In this document: in pieces, positions 15,902 through 23,099 of the stretch
Numbering within the stretch: position 1 is the stretch's first letter
How the letters are laid out: each line of letters begins with the position of its first letter
From: an uncultured Candidatus Saccharibacteria bacterium
GTDB taxonomy: Bacteria > Patescibacteriota > Saccharimonadia > Saccharimonadales > Saccharimonadaceae
DNA: 27,511 nucleotides
NCBI GenBank assembly: GCA_938017655.1
Contig: CALIJO010000049.1
Location: 1-27,511 of the forward strand
Reading direction: 5' to 3'
Position numbers and translations under genes: made by a program
The notes under the pieces: model-generated
Told to the model about the DNA's origin: nothing
Database searches by the model: none
Seen by the model: the letters and a program-made list of their open reading frames with translations, nothing else

Positions 15902-17830
15902 ATGGGCTTTTTGAAAGGACTTTTTAAAAAAGAAGAAGCGAAAGCAAATTCTTTGGTAAATGTAAAATCACCGAGCGGGAGCTTGGTTTTTGAATTTAGT
16001 CTGAAAAATGGTAGTCCGAGCTATCGGGTACTAAAAAATCAGGAAGTATTGCTGAGTAATTCTAGATTAGGTTTCGAAATTTATAACGAAAAACCAATTG
16101 CGGAAAATTTGGGGGTGGTGAGGATTTTGCCAAAATTTAAGGATGAAACTTGGCAGAGCATGGTGGGGGAAACTTTGGATATTGTGAATAAATATAACGA
16201 GACGACGTTTTATTTGGCGGAGCGTGAAAAAGATGGACGTATCTTTACTTTGAGAGTGCGAGTTTTTGATGAGGGGGTGGCTTTTCGCTATGAATTTCCG
16301 CCGCAACCAGGTTTTCAGCGCATGATTATTACGAATGAGCTAACGGAATTTAATCTGGATATTCATGCGAAAAGTTGGTCGATGCCAGCCTTTACCTTGG
16401 CGCGGTCGGAAACGGATTATGAAGAGCGGGCGATTTTTAATTTGACTGGATCAAGGCAGACGCCATTTACCGCAGAACTTCCGAGTGGCAAGATTTTGTC
16501 AATTCACGAAGCAGCACTGATTAACTATGGTTCGATGACTTTGGGATTGAATAAAATCGGGCGACTGGAGGCGAATATTACACCACTTTCAGATGGCATG
16601 AAGGCTTATTTGACGTTGCCTTTTGAAACACCATGGCGGGTAGTGATGGTGGCGGATTCTGCCGTGCAATTGACGAAAAATAAGATGATTTTAAGCTTAA
16701 ATCAAAGTCCGAGAATGAATTTTGATTGGGTAGAGCCGATTAAATTTTTGGGAATTTGGTGGGCAATGTTGATTGGAGTTTGGAGTTTTACGGCTTCTGA
16801 ACGACAAGGTGCGACTACGGAGCATGCGCTGGAATATCTTGATTGGTGTGAAAAATTAGGTATTTCGGGACTTCTTATTGAGGGGTGGTCGGATAAAAAT
16901 CTTGCGAAAAAACTCGATAAACAGAAAATTTTGGAGCGTGCTAAACAAAAAAATATTGAGATTGTGGCGCAATGTGAGACTGCGAGTCAGATTGATAATT
17001 ATGAAAAGAATCTGGTTAAGCAATTTGACGAGTTGGAAGCACAAGGAGTGCGTTATTTGAAATTGGATTATTCAGGGCCGAAGATGTTGATTAAAGGGCG
17101 TGAAGAATTTCATCAGTCACAAGCGGGGGTGCTACATTTTAGTAATGTCTTGAAGCTAGCGGTGCAGAAAAAAATGATGCTAAATGTTCACGAATCGATT
17201 AAGGGCACCGGTCTCGAGCGAACTTATCCGAACTTGCTCTGCACGGAGGGGGCGAAGGGGCAGGAATATGAAGGTGGCGGTTTGAATTCTAAGCACGCGG
17301 TGATTCTACCTTTCACGAGAATGCTCGCCGGTGGCTTTGATTTTACGCCAGGAATTTTTGATTTAAATAATCCAGCGAAAAAAGTTTATTCCACTCTGGC
17401 GAGGCAACTGGCTTTCTATGTGGTGTTTCATTCTGGCATGCAGATGTTGGCCGACCGCCCAGAATCTTATGAAAAAAATCGGGATGCGCTGTCATTTATC
17501 CAAAAAGTACCAGTGAATTTTGAAATTGAAGTGCCTTTGCTTGGTAAAATCGGTGAATATTATGCGGTAGCTAGACGTGGCCGTGGGGAGACGGATTGGT
17601 ATATCGGTGGAATTGTCGATGATGTAGCGCGTACGATGAAAATTAAGTTAAGTTTCTTGGAAAAAGACGTGAAATATAATGCTTTTATATTCCGTGATGG
17701 TGACATAGCAGATTTTCGCACGAACCCGACGGATCTTAAAATCGAGCGTCTGGTGGTGGACGCGGAAGATGAGCTAGAAATTCCGGTGGTAGGAATGGGC
17801 GGCTTCGCGGTGAGACTAATGAAGGCTTAA
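15902..17830 (+). CDS. Glycoside hydrolase family 97 protein, cytoplasmic
   Basis: A 642-residue alpha-glycosidase-type protein with the three-part GH97 layout: N-terminal beta-sandwich (~20-260), a (beta/alpha)8 catalytic barrel (~270-560; WCEKLGISGLLIEGW, VRYLKLDYSGP) and a C-terminal beta domain. RTYPNLLCTEGAKGQEYEGG is the typical GH97 segment with conserved Glu449 and Glu455. Asp389 in KLDY sits where retaining GH97 alpha-galactosidases have their nucleophile, so a retaining mechanism is possible. Known GH97 enzymes are mostly secreted or periplasmic; this one has no signal peptide. The ATG at 15902 is chosen because the promoter -10 lies inside the longer frame. Confidence 0.85.
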   Translation: MGFLKGLFKKEEAKANSLVNVKSPSGSLVFEFSLKNGSPSYRVLKNQEVLLSNSRLGFEIYNEKPIAENLGVVRILPKFKDETWQSMVGETLDIVNKYNETTFYLAEREKDGRIFTLRVRVFDEGVAFRYEFPPQPGFQRMIITNELTEFNLDIHAKSWSMPAFTLARSETDYEERAIFNLTGSRQTPFTAELPSGKILSIHEAALINYGSMTLGLNKIGRLEANITPLSDGMKAYLTLPFETPWRVVMVADSAVQLTKNKMILSLNQSPRMNFDWVEPIKFLGIWWAMLIGVWSFTASERQGATTEHALEYLDWCEKLGISGLLIEGWSDKNLAKKLDKQKILERAKQKNIEIVAQCETASQIDNYEKNLVKQFDELEAQGVRYLKLDYSGPKMLIKGREEFHQSQAGVLHFSNVLKLAVQKKMMLNVHESIKGTGLERTYPNLLCTEGAKGQEYEGGGLNSKHAVILPFTRMLAGGFDFTPGIFDLNNPAKKVYSTLARQLAFYVVFHSGMQMLADRPESYEKNRDALSFIQKVPVNFEIEVPLLGKIGEYYAVARRGRGETDWYIGGIVDDVARTMKIKLSFLEKDVKYNAFIFRDGDIADFRTNPTDLKIERLVVDAEDELEIPVVGMGGFAVRLMKA

Positions 17831-17840
17831 AACAGAGGTA

Positions 17841-17867
17841 ACCTGGAGAATAGACTCCAGGTTTTTT
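17841..17867 (+). terminator. Terminator of the GH97 gene
   Basis: Perfect 8-bp stem ACCTGGAG / CTCCAGGT (17841-17848, 17855-17862) followed by TTTTTT. A second small hairpin, GTAGAG-N5-CTCTAC, lies at 17891-17907. Confidence 0.88.
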
Positions 17868-17954
17868 GATAAAAAATAACAGATATGAGGTAGAGATGAA
17901 CTCTACGGGTTTTTAGGTAATACAAATACTGTGTAGAGATGGACTTTATAAAAA

Positions 17955-18443
17955 TTAGATTAATTCAGCGGTGAGAATTAGGCGTTCGGTGTAGTCGTGT
18001 CCGGAGATTTTCTGACCATGGCAGGTCATAAGAGTGATGGTCGGGGTAGATTTTCTGGTCAGGAGTTTTGACATATTGATGTCAGATTTTTGCTGGATTT
18101 TACGGGTTTTGATTTGGTAAGTTTGGTCGCCAAAACGAAAAGTGTCGCCGATCTTTAATTTATTCAAATTCCGAAAAATTGTAGTGGAGTGGCCGATAAT
18201 AAAATCGTGATTTTGATTGGCATGATAGACGCCGGCAATACGTTCTGGTGAAACGAGAGTGTTCTCGTCGGTAATTTCGAGGGCGCGGATTGGTGAGGTG
18301 AGGTTGATTTTGGGAATTTCAAGAATCAGATTAGTATTAGCTTCTACGGTCTGGGGTTGGAAGGCTAAAAAAGTGAAAACTAGAAAGAAGCATAAATATA
18401 ATGCGCCAAAAACACCAAAAATTGATGATTTCTTGATTTTCAT
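17955..18443 (-). CDS. Sortase (LPXTG-type transpeptidase)
   Basis: A 162-residue membrane-anchored cysteine transpeptidase. Residues ~8-28 are an N-terminal membrane helix. The catalytic triad is visible: His85 in IIGHST, Cys141 in TLMTC, and Arg154 in YTERLIL. The short length and TLMTCHG motif fit the class D/E/F group. Sortases join proteins with an LPXTG-like signal to the envelope or build pili; no protein in this window shows a clear sorting signal, so the substrates must lie elsewhere or use a divergent motif. GGGAG precedes the ATG, and TGCTAAAAT (18465-18473) is its likely -10. Confidence 0.9.
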   Translation of the reverse strand: MKIKKSSIFGVFGALYLCFFLVFTFLAFQPQTVEANTNLILEIPKINLTSPIRALEITDENTLVSPERIAGVYHANQNHDFIIGHSTTIFRNLNKLKIGDTFRFGDQTYQIKTRKIQQKSDINMSKLLTRKSTPTITLMTCHGQKISGHDYTERLILTAELI

Positions 18444-18464
18444 AATGCTCCCGTTTATAAGTTT

Positions 18465-18473
18465 ATTTTAGCA
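18465..18473 (-). promoter_or_regulatory. Sortase promoter (extended -10)
   Basis: TGCTAAAAT on the minus strand, 21 bases before the ATG. No clear -35. The rest of 18481-18599 shows nothing recognisable. Confidence 0.45.
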
Positions 18474-18599
18474 AAAGCTTATGCTTAAAACAAGAGTTTA
18501 GAATGGAGTTTGGCTGGGGATAATGCTAAAAAATGATGATTTTAGCGCGCAGTTAATAGACGAAAAAACAGGGGTAATATTCCATGTTATTTGTAAAAA

Positions 18600-19058
18600 T
18601 TAAATAGAATCGTAAGGTTCGCGAATCGGAAATGAAATTGAAGTGCCGAATCCAAGGCGGGATTTAATTTTAGCTCCGAGGGCGGAATATTGTTCGCTGC
18701 TATCAACGGTCATGACGACACTATCGTCAGTGATCGTTAGATGATATTTGGCTGGAGTGATGTCGATACTTTGAGCAGAAATCGTATTCATGGAAATTAG
18801 AATATTCCCCTTGGTCGGATTTTTAAGGCGTGAATTGAGGTAGCCGACGATAAATTTGATAATGTCGGTATAGTTTTCGACTTGGTGACGTCGACGAATG
18901 ACGTCGAGATCGAGATTTACACCAATTTTTTCAAGTTTGATGAGATATTCACGATAAATTGGGTCGATGATGTCCGAAAGATACATGAATTTGCGATCAA
19001 AAACACTAGTGTGAACCTTGGTGGCATCAAGAAATTTAGAGATAGATTGCCCTTGCAT
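18600..19058 (-). CDS. Unknown protein, 152 residues
   Basis: I do not recognise a family. The protein is soluble, with mixed helices (~15-75, IYREYLIKLEKIG and TDIIKFIVGYLNSRL) and a beta-rich second half. The ending SRLGFGTSISFPI faintly recalls the last strand of histidine-kinase ATPase domains, but no N, G1 or G2 box is visible, so I would not call it a kinase. A TATAAT hexamer at 19065-19070 lies immediately before the first ATG (19064). The transcript should therefore start close to the third-codon ATG at 19058, which I use as a leaderless start. It begins just past the YgjP-like gene. Confidence 0.55.
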   Translation of the reverse strand: MQGQSISKFLDATKVHTSVFDRKFMYLSDIIDPIYREYLIKLEKIGVNLDLDVIRRRHQVENYTDIIKFIVGYLNSRLKNPTKGNILISMNTISAQSIDITPAKYHLTITDDSVVMTVDSSEQYSALGAKIKSRLGFGTSISFPIREPYDSI

Positions 19059-19064
19059 AAACAT

Positions 19065-19070
19065 ATTATA
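19065..19070 (-). promoter_or_regulatory. -10 element of the 152-residue unknown gene
   Basis: TGATATAAT on the minus strand, with the hexamer ending six bases before the ATG at 19058. It overlaps the end of the preceding gene. Confidence 0.5.
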
Positions 19071-19640
19071 TCATAGACCTGGGTTATGTTTTTTAAGCAT
19101 TTCACGATGCGCGCGGTAATTTGGGTCATGACTTTCGACTTCCCGCCAAAAAGCCTTGGAATGGTCGGGATGATTAATGTGAGCGAGTTCATGAATAATT
19201 AAATAATCACGTAAAACTTCGGGTACTTGCATAAGGCCGATATTCATAGAAATGGTAAACTCGTAGCCGCCAAGGAGGGATTTTTTGCGACGGGTACAAG
19301 AGCCCCAGCGCGTAGACTGATGCTTTAAAGTTACTTTGTCATAATGGTAACCATAACGCTTCGCGAGATATTCAAGGCGGTAGGGTAAATATTCTTTGGC
19401 TTGTTTCATAAGTAGCTTTTTTTGGGTGTCTCGTGCGCGTTGGGTGTCGGGATCGGCTAAATTTAGATCACGCAGGCGCTCTCGCATGGAATCGAGATTT
19501 TTTTGAATTTGGCGGTCGGAGATAAAGGACGGGACCGACATTTGGAGTCGTCCGGAAGTGGAACGTGAAAAAGAAATGTTTTTAGCTAAGGCGTTACGGC
19601 GAACAACAATTTCGCCAAATTCAGAATCGACGAGAATCAT
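19071..19640 (-). CDS. YgjP-like zinc metallopeptidase (M48/DUF45 family)
   Basis: A 189-residue cytoplasmic protein of the YgjP/DUF45 family. The zinc motif HELAH (150-154) is intact, the third ligand is probably in HPDHSKAFW (~157-165), and the family hallmark STRWGSC (109-115) is present. The physiological substrate is unsettled in the family; WGSC-HExxH proteins are annotated as predicted metal-dependent hydrolases. It overlaps the end of the upstream kinase gene by 20 bases, so the two form an operon. Confidence 0.88.
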   Translation of the reverse strand: MILVDSEFGEIVVRRNALAKNISFSRSTSGRLQMSVPSFISDRQIQKNLDSMRERLRDLNLADPDTQRARDTQKKLLMKQAKEYLPYRLEYLAKRYGYHYDKVTLKHQSTRWGSCTRRKKSLLGGYEFTISMNIGLMQVPEVLRDYLIIHELAHINHPDHSKAFWREVESHDPNYRAHREMLKKHNPGL

Positions 19641-20124
19641 TTTGGAGTTGAGCTAAGACGTGAGAAAGCTGGGTCTCAAAAGTATGTTTACCAGAGAGGA
19701 TAATTGGTTTTTCAATTTCGGCTGGAGCTTCCATGAGACGGATGCGGCTGTCGTATTCTTCCTTGGCGCGCGCAACCGAACGAAGCTTAAGCTTAAGACG
19801 CAGCTTGATAGTGTTAATATCGGTCTGAATCCAAACGAGAGTCGGTGCATAACCAGATAGTTTCAATAGTTTGCGCACGGAATTACGTTCATCTTCGGTA
19901 TCGAGCCCACCTTCAACCACGATGTTTTGACCAGTTTTAGCAATCGCCTCGAGGACGACGTGAATTTGTTTCTCTGTGAAGTCTGCTTCTTCACGCAAGG
20001 CTCGAAGATCGTAGTAAGGAGCTTTGAAGCGTTGTGAGAATTTTTCACAAAATGTAGTTTTTCCGCTACATGGCGCACCGAATACCAGGATAGCTCGAGG
20101 TCTTGTTTTCTTTTTACCTTCCAT
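19621..20124 (-). CDS. P-loop (AAA_33/zeta-like) kinase
   Basis: A 167-residue small-molecule or nucleotide-type kinase. Walker A is GAPCSGKTT (16-24); IVVEGGLDTEDERN is a probable Walker B region; TLVWIQTDINTIKLRLKLR resembles the lid/Arg region of AAA_33 kinases. The substrate cannot be told from sequence. It ends in TGA, showing that TGA is a stop here. No Shine-Dalgarno sequence; TGATATAAT ends nine bases before the ATG, so the message is probably leaderless. Confidence 0.75.
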   Translation of the reverse strand: MEGKKKTRPRAILVFGAPCSGKTTFCEKFSQRFKAPYYDLRALREEADFTEKQIHVVLEAIAKTGQNIVVEGGLDTEDERNSVRKLLKLSGYAPTLVWIQTDINTIKLRLKLKLRSVARAKEEYDSRIRLMEAPAEIEKPIILSGKHTFETQLSHVLAQLQNDSRRF

Positions 20125-20133
20125 ATTGGTGAT

Positions 20134-20139
20134 ATTATA
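20134..20139 (-). promoter_or_regulatory. -10 element of the kinase-YgjP operon
   Basis: TGATATAAT on the minus strand, an extended consensus -10, nine bases before the ATG at 20124. Confidence 0.6.
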
Positions 20140-20216
20140 TCATGAAAGTAATTAGGTGAACAAATATTTTAAAATTTAAAGCCGATTTATCATGATTGAT
20201 TAAGTTAGGTATAACC

Positions 20217-20293
20217 GATTTGAGATAAAAATTTAAGTGCTAGAGAAATATAATCGATTTAGAGACTTAAGTGCTAGAGAGATATGTTATAAT
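20217..20293 (+). promoter_or_regulatory. Tandem duplicated promoters upstream of tRNA-Trp
   Basis: Two imperfect copies of a ~35-40 bp block each contain CGATTT, GAGA and TTAAGTGCTAGAGA (20233-20246 and 20267-20280) and end in a TATAAT hexamer (20249-20254 and 20288-20293, the latter with TGT extending it). The second TATAAT lies 10 bases before the tRNA. Confidence 0.65.
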
Positions 20294-20303
20294 AAAAAAG
20301 CCT

Positions 20304-20378
20304 AGGGGCGTAGTACAACGGTTAGTATAGCGGTCTCCAAAACCGTAGATCATGGTTCGATTCCGTGCGCCCCTGCCA
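20304..20378 (+). tRNA. trnW: tRNA-Trp (anticodon CCA)
   Basis: The cloverleaf is complete: acceptor AGGGGCG/CGCCCCT, D-arm GTAC/GTAT, anticodon stem GCGGT/ACCGT with loop CTCCAAA (anticodon CCA, 20337-20339), variable AGAT, T-arm CATGG/CCGTG with loop TTCGATT, discriminator G. The 3' CCA is encoded (20376-20378). Reading only UGG, it fits UGA as a stop codon. Confidence 0.97.
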
Positions 20379-20381
20379 GAT

Positions 20382-20403
20382 TAGCTCAATGGAGCTATTT
20401 TTT
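20382..20403 (+). terminator. Terminator of tRNA-Trp
   Basis: Stem TAGCTC / GAGCTA around AATG, followed by TTTTTT, immediately after the CCA end. Confidence 0.85.
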
Positions 20404-20492
20404 GTTGCGAAAAAATCTAATTAGCAGACTAATGCTCTATTGAAACAATCCTCTCGCGGATTATTTGTGGGACTTCTAAATTTTTGACACAG

Positions 20493-20523
20493 AAAAAATC
20501 TCCCATAAGGAGAGGGAGATTTT
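20493..20523 (-). terminator. Terminator of rpmG
   Basis: 10-bp stem AAAATCTCCC / GGGAGATTTT (20495-20504, 20514-20523), overlapping the stop codon, with T residues on the minus strand. Confidence 0.8.
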
Positions 20524-20731
20524 AGCGCTTCTTCTCTTTCACTTCGTTACGGCCAAGGTTTTTCTTGGTTTCAGTGAAAACGACGTGCTTGCGAAGAATT
20601 GGATCGTATTTCTTCAAGCTAAGCTTGTCTGGGGTGTTCATGGTGTTTTTCTTGGTATAGTATGCACGGATACCGGATTCCTCTGAAACGAGACCGACGA
20701 GCTTGCGTTTGGTATTACTCTTTTTTGACAT
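20522..20731 (-). CDS. rpmG: Large-subunit ribosomal protein L33
   Basis: A 69-residue L33 with the family pattern SGIRAYYTKKNTMNTPDKLSLKKYDPILRKHVVFTETK. It has none of the four zinc-binding cysteines, so it is the C-minus, zinc-free type. The C-terminus is extended by about 15 basic residues relative to the usual ~50. The ATG at 20731 is chosen because a TGGTAAAAT -10 lies ten bases upstream and the conserved protein starts there; no Shine-Dalgarno sequence is seen. Confidence 0.95.
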   Translation of the reverse strand: MSKKSNTKRKLVGLVSEESGIRAYYTKKNTMNTPDKLSLKKYDPILRKHVVFTETKKNLGRNEVKEKKR

Positions 20732-20741
20732 GATTGGGATT

Positions 20742-20747
20742 ATTTTA
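20742..20747 (-). promoter_or_regulatory. -10 element of rpmG
   Basis: Minus-strand TGGTAAAAT, ten bases from the start codon, predicting a leader of only a few bases. Confidence 0.5.
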
Positions 20748-20778
20748 CCATAAGATATGAAATCTGTAAATAAATGCA

Positions 20779-21057
20779 CTAAAAATCGGGATAGATTTCG
20801 TCAAAATCAATATAGGTATCAGTTTTTTGTTCGATAATTTCTTCGACAGCCTGAATATTGGCTTCGTGGGGTTCCAAAGCCTTAAAAGGCATAAACTGGG
20901 CGGCCCGGGCAGTGCGGGACATCGGTGGATGATTCAGTAAATGTGGCGGATGGAGATTAATGATGTCTTGATATGGGTCAGCCAATTCAGAATCTAGCTG
21001 TGAGGGATTAGATAGATTTGGCTGAGGGGCTTCAATTTGATAATTAGGTTTAGGCAC
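20779..21057 (-). CDS. YolD-like small partner of the Y-family polymerase
   Basis: A 92-residue protein with MSRTARAAQFMPFKALEPHE (~46-65), the motif of small YolD-like proteins encoded next to UmuC/DinB-type polymerases in Firmicutes. It probably assists or regulates the polymerase, but the biochemical role is not established. The start is GTG at 21057. It is preceded by a 34-bp tandem repeat that separates it from the polymerase stop codon by 26 bases; without the repeat the two genes would overlap. Confidence 0.75.
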   Translation of the reverse strand: MPKPNYQIEAPQPNLSNPSQLDSELADPYQDIINLHPPHLLNHPPMSRTARAAQFMPFKALEPHEANIQAVEEIIEQKTDTYIDFDEIYPDF

Positions 21058-21110
21058 GGTGACCTCTGATCTGCTGATTAGGTTTAGGCACTGTGACCGC
21101 CAATCTGCCG
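21043..21110. repeat. 34-bp tandem duplication at the polymerase/YolD-like junction
   Basis: ATTAGGTTTAGGCAC begins at 21043 and again at 21077, and the similarity continues through GTGACC and CTGC/GATT. The copy nearest the polymerase contains its stop codon; the other contains the GTG start of the partner gene. Confidence 0.8.
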
Positions 21111-22412
21111 ATTGCGCTCGCGCATGGTGGAGCCTTCGAGATAGCTAGTGCCACGCAGGATGGCATTTTTGCCGTATTTTTGCTTGATGAACAGGGTGGC
21201 TTGCTCGAGATTTTGATTACGTTTGGCGCGTGTGGCGATTTCTGGGCTTTCGAAGAGATCTAATTGTGTGGTTACTTTCTCGGCGGATTTGAGGTGTCCG
21301 AGAGTGAGACCAAGTTTTTTGACTGGACGAGTGGGATCGAGAATTTGGGTGAAGATTTGTAAAAAATATTCAATAATCAGATTACTCTCATCGGTGTATG
21401 AAAAAGATTTGGAACCGTGAGCGAAAGGTTTAACAGAGGTAGAATCGGCCTTTTTATCATAAGAAAGGTGAAGTGTGAGGTTATTTGTGAGGAGCTGCTT
21501 TTCGTGTAGCTCATGACAGAGTTTGTCGGCCATTTCGACGAGGATATTACGGAGTTTCTCGGAATAAAGGCCGGTAGCAAGGACCTGACCGGAGCTGAGA
21601 CTGTGGTCTTTTCGGCGATAGGATTTGATATCGGCAATCGTGGTCGGTTCAATTCCCCAAGCGTGGTCGATAATTAATTCAGCATTCACGCCGAATTTGT
21701 GGTAGAGCTTTTCGGAGGCGGTGAGGCTAAAGCGAGCGAGATCACCCATAGTATAAATACCAAAATTGTGAAGAGACTTGCTAATCCCAGGGCCAATGCG
21801 CCAAAAATCGGTGAGTGGTTGATGGGTCCAGAGCAATTTGCGATAAGAAGTCTCATTGAGCGAAGCGATGCGTACTCCATCAAGGTCGGCCGTTTGGTGT
21901 TTGGCGAGAATATCCATGGCAATTTTAGCGAGATAAAGATTGCTACCGAGCCCAGCGGTGGCGGTAATCCCGGTATGACCTAGAACATCTTTAATGATAG
22001 TGCGTGCGAGTTGTTCGGCATCCATCTCATAGGCACGAAGATAGCTAGTAATATCAAGAAACGCCTCATCGACAGAGTAAACATGAATATCTTCGGTGGC
22101 AACATAGGCGGCATAAATAGCAAAAATTTTAGAGCTAACCTGAAGATAGTCAGCCATGGCAGGCTTAGCAATAATGAAACTGCCGCGAGGGGCTTTTTCA
22201 TAGACTTCAAAAAGACGGGCCCGACCAGAGACTCCGAGGGCTTTGAGGGCGGGTGTGACGGCGAGGCAGATAGTTTTTTCGGTACGTGATTCGTCGGCGA
22301 CTACGAGGCGAGCGGTCAAGGGGTCGAGTCCACGTTTCACGCATTCGACGGAGGCATAAAAAGATTTAAGATCAATCGCGAGGTAGGTTCGCTCAAGAGT
22401 AATTTGCGCCAT
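21084..22412 (-). CDS. Y-family translesion DNA polymerase (DinB/UmuC type)
   Basis: A 442-residue error-prone polymerase able to copy damaged DNA. Catalytic motifs: AIDLKSFYASVE (~12-23, first metal Asp) and VYSVDEAFLDIT (~110-121, the DE pair). A helix-hairpin-helix region includes WRIGPGISKSLHNFGI, and a little-finger domain follows. QLDLF near residue 396 is a beta-clamp binding motif. It resembles the Firmicutes UmuC-like group that pairs with YolD proteins, suggesting acquisition from a Gram-positive partner (inference). TATAAT at 22420-22425 ends seven bases before the ATG with no Shine-Dalgarno sequence. Confidence 0.94.
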   Translation of the reverse strand: MAQITLERTYLAIDLKSFYASVECVKRGLDPLTARLVVADESRTEKTICLAVTPALKALGVSGRARLFEVYEKAPRGSFIIAKPAMADYLQVSSKIFAIYAAYVATEDIHVYSVDEAFLDITSYLRAYEMDAEQLARTIIKDVLGHTGITATAGLGSNLYLAKIAMDILAKHQTADLDGVRIASLNETSYRKLLWTHQPLTDFWRIGPGISKSLHNFGIYTMGDLARFSLTASEKLYHKFGVNAELIIDHAWGIEPTTIADIKSYRRKDHSLSSGQVLATGLYSEKLRNILVEMADKLCHELHEKQLLTNNLTLHLSYDKKADSTSVKPFAHGSKSFSYTDESNLIIEYFLQIFTQILDPTRPVKKLGLTLGHLKSAEKVTTQLDLFESPEIATRAKRNQNLEQATLFIKQKYGKNAILRGTSYLEGSTMRERNRQIGGHSA

Positions 22413-22419
22413 ATTATTT

Positions 22420-22425
22420 ATTATA
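22420..22425 (-). promoter_or_regulatory. -10 element of the polymerase gene
   Basis: TATAAT on the minus strand, seven bases before the ATG at 22412; implies a leaderless message. Confidence 0.5.
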
Positions 22426-22445
22426 TAAAAAGGCTAAAAATAGTC

Positions 22446-22474
22446 TAGGCAAAGTGGGTGAGGTATGATATTAT
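22446..22474 (+). promoter_or_regulatory. Promoter of the structured RNA gene
   Basis: TAGGCA (22446-22451), 17 bases, TATTAT (22469-22474) with TGA giving an extended -10. TATGAT at 22464-22469 is an alternative -10. Transcription would start near 22481. Confidence 0.55.
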
Positions 22475-22518
22475 GACGTCAGCGCTAAACGAGCTCTTTT
22501 ATAAACAGGAATGGAAAC

Positions 22519-22612
22519 TTAACCAGGTTAAGAGAGCCTTACCAGGCTGAATTAACCATACTTAATTAACCAGGTTAAGAGAGCCTTACCAGGCTGAATT
22601 AACCATACTTAA
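22519..22612 (+). repeat. Two tandem identical 47-bp units
   Basis: The units span 22519-22565 and 22566-22612. Each can form three small hairpins: TTAACCAGGTTAA, AGCCTTACCAGGCT and AATTAACCATACTTAATT. They lie within the structured RNA. Confidence 0.9.
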
Positions 22613-22966
22613 TTTTGCATCGCATGCGGATTGGAGAGGAAGTATTACACTTCGGTTTGAAAGGATAATCGAAACGCTAGTAGGCGGAGGTCTGTGTGAG
22701 TTCACAGATTTTCGTTGAAAGATTAAGTAGATTTTTCCGAGATGAGATGGTCGTTGACCGAGTGTTTTGAGCCACGTAGCGCAAAACGTACCAACCTTTC
22801 AAAAGTACATACAACGTAACGGGTTTAACTAGTTCTAAAGTTTTTGCCAAAAGTCACTTGTTTCCATTCCCTGTTTGCTTTACGTCTACCGTATTAATAG
22901 TACGGAGTCGGCCGCTCACTTAGTAGCGGCAGTAACACATTTTTCTCGACTTTTAAAGTCGATCTG

Positions 22967-22989
22967 CCCCGATAGTTTCGGGGTTTTTT
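22967..22989 (+). terminator. Terminator of the structured RNA
   Basis: 7-bp stem CCCCGAT.../TTCGGGG (22967-22983) followed by TTTTTT; U-rich only in the plus direction. Confidence 0.88.
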
Positions 22990-23017
22990 ATTGGCAACAA
23001 GTAAAGGTTCGGGTTTT

Positions 23018-23051
23018 AGAAAAAATAAACTCCCGAGGTTTTCGGGAGTTT
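23018..23051 (-). terminator. Terminator of the ADP-ribosylglycohydrolase-like gene
   Basis: 9-bp stem AACTCCCGA / TCGGGAGTT (23028-23036, 23042-23050), followed on the minus strand by TTTATTTTTT. Confidence 0.85.
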
Positions 23052-23099
23052 AGTGAGAAAATAGTGAAGCCAAGCACCAAGCCGATTGAGGTTGGTGGG

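Larger units (their letters stand above)
22481..22989 (+). ncRNA. Unclassified large structured RNA
   Basis: About 510 bases with its own promoter and terminator and no credible protein gene. A 16-bp closing helix pairs AAACAGGAATGGAAAC (22503-22518) with GTTTCCATTCCCTGTTT (22860-22876; one bulged C), enclosing ~340 bases. Inside are a 9-bp long-range helix (TTTGAAAGG, 22656-22664, with CCTTTCAAA, 22795-22803) and hairpins at 22639-22653, 22691-22708 and 22749-22759. Two identical 47-base units follow the 5' strand of the closing helix. After it come four hairpins in a row: 22889-22905, 22911-22930, 22946-22962 and the terminator. Size and closing helix recall RNase P RNA or tmRNA, but I find none of their conserved cores. 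Confidence 0.6.

Noticed and set aside
18600..19058. Histidine kinase
   Set aside because: Only the last strand is vaguely similar; no ATP-binding boxes, no phospho-acceptor His and no response regulator nearby.
19621..19623. UGA recoded as glycine (Gracilibacteria/SR1 code)
   Set aside because: TGA ends the kinase gene at the expected place and tRNA-Trp is CCA; no in-frame TGA is needed to make any conserved protein here.
22481..22989. RNase P RNA or tmRNA
   Set aside because: Size and closing helix fit, but neither strand shows the P4 core sequences of RNase P or the tRNA-like 3' end and tag of tmRNA. Left as unclassified.
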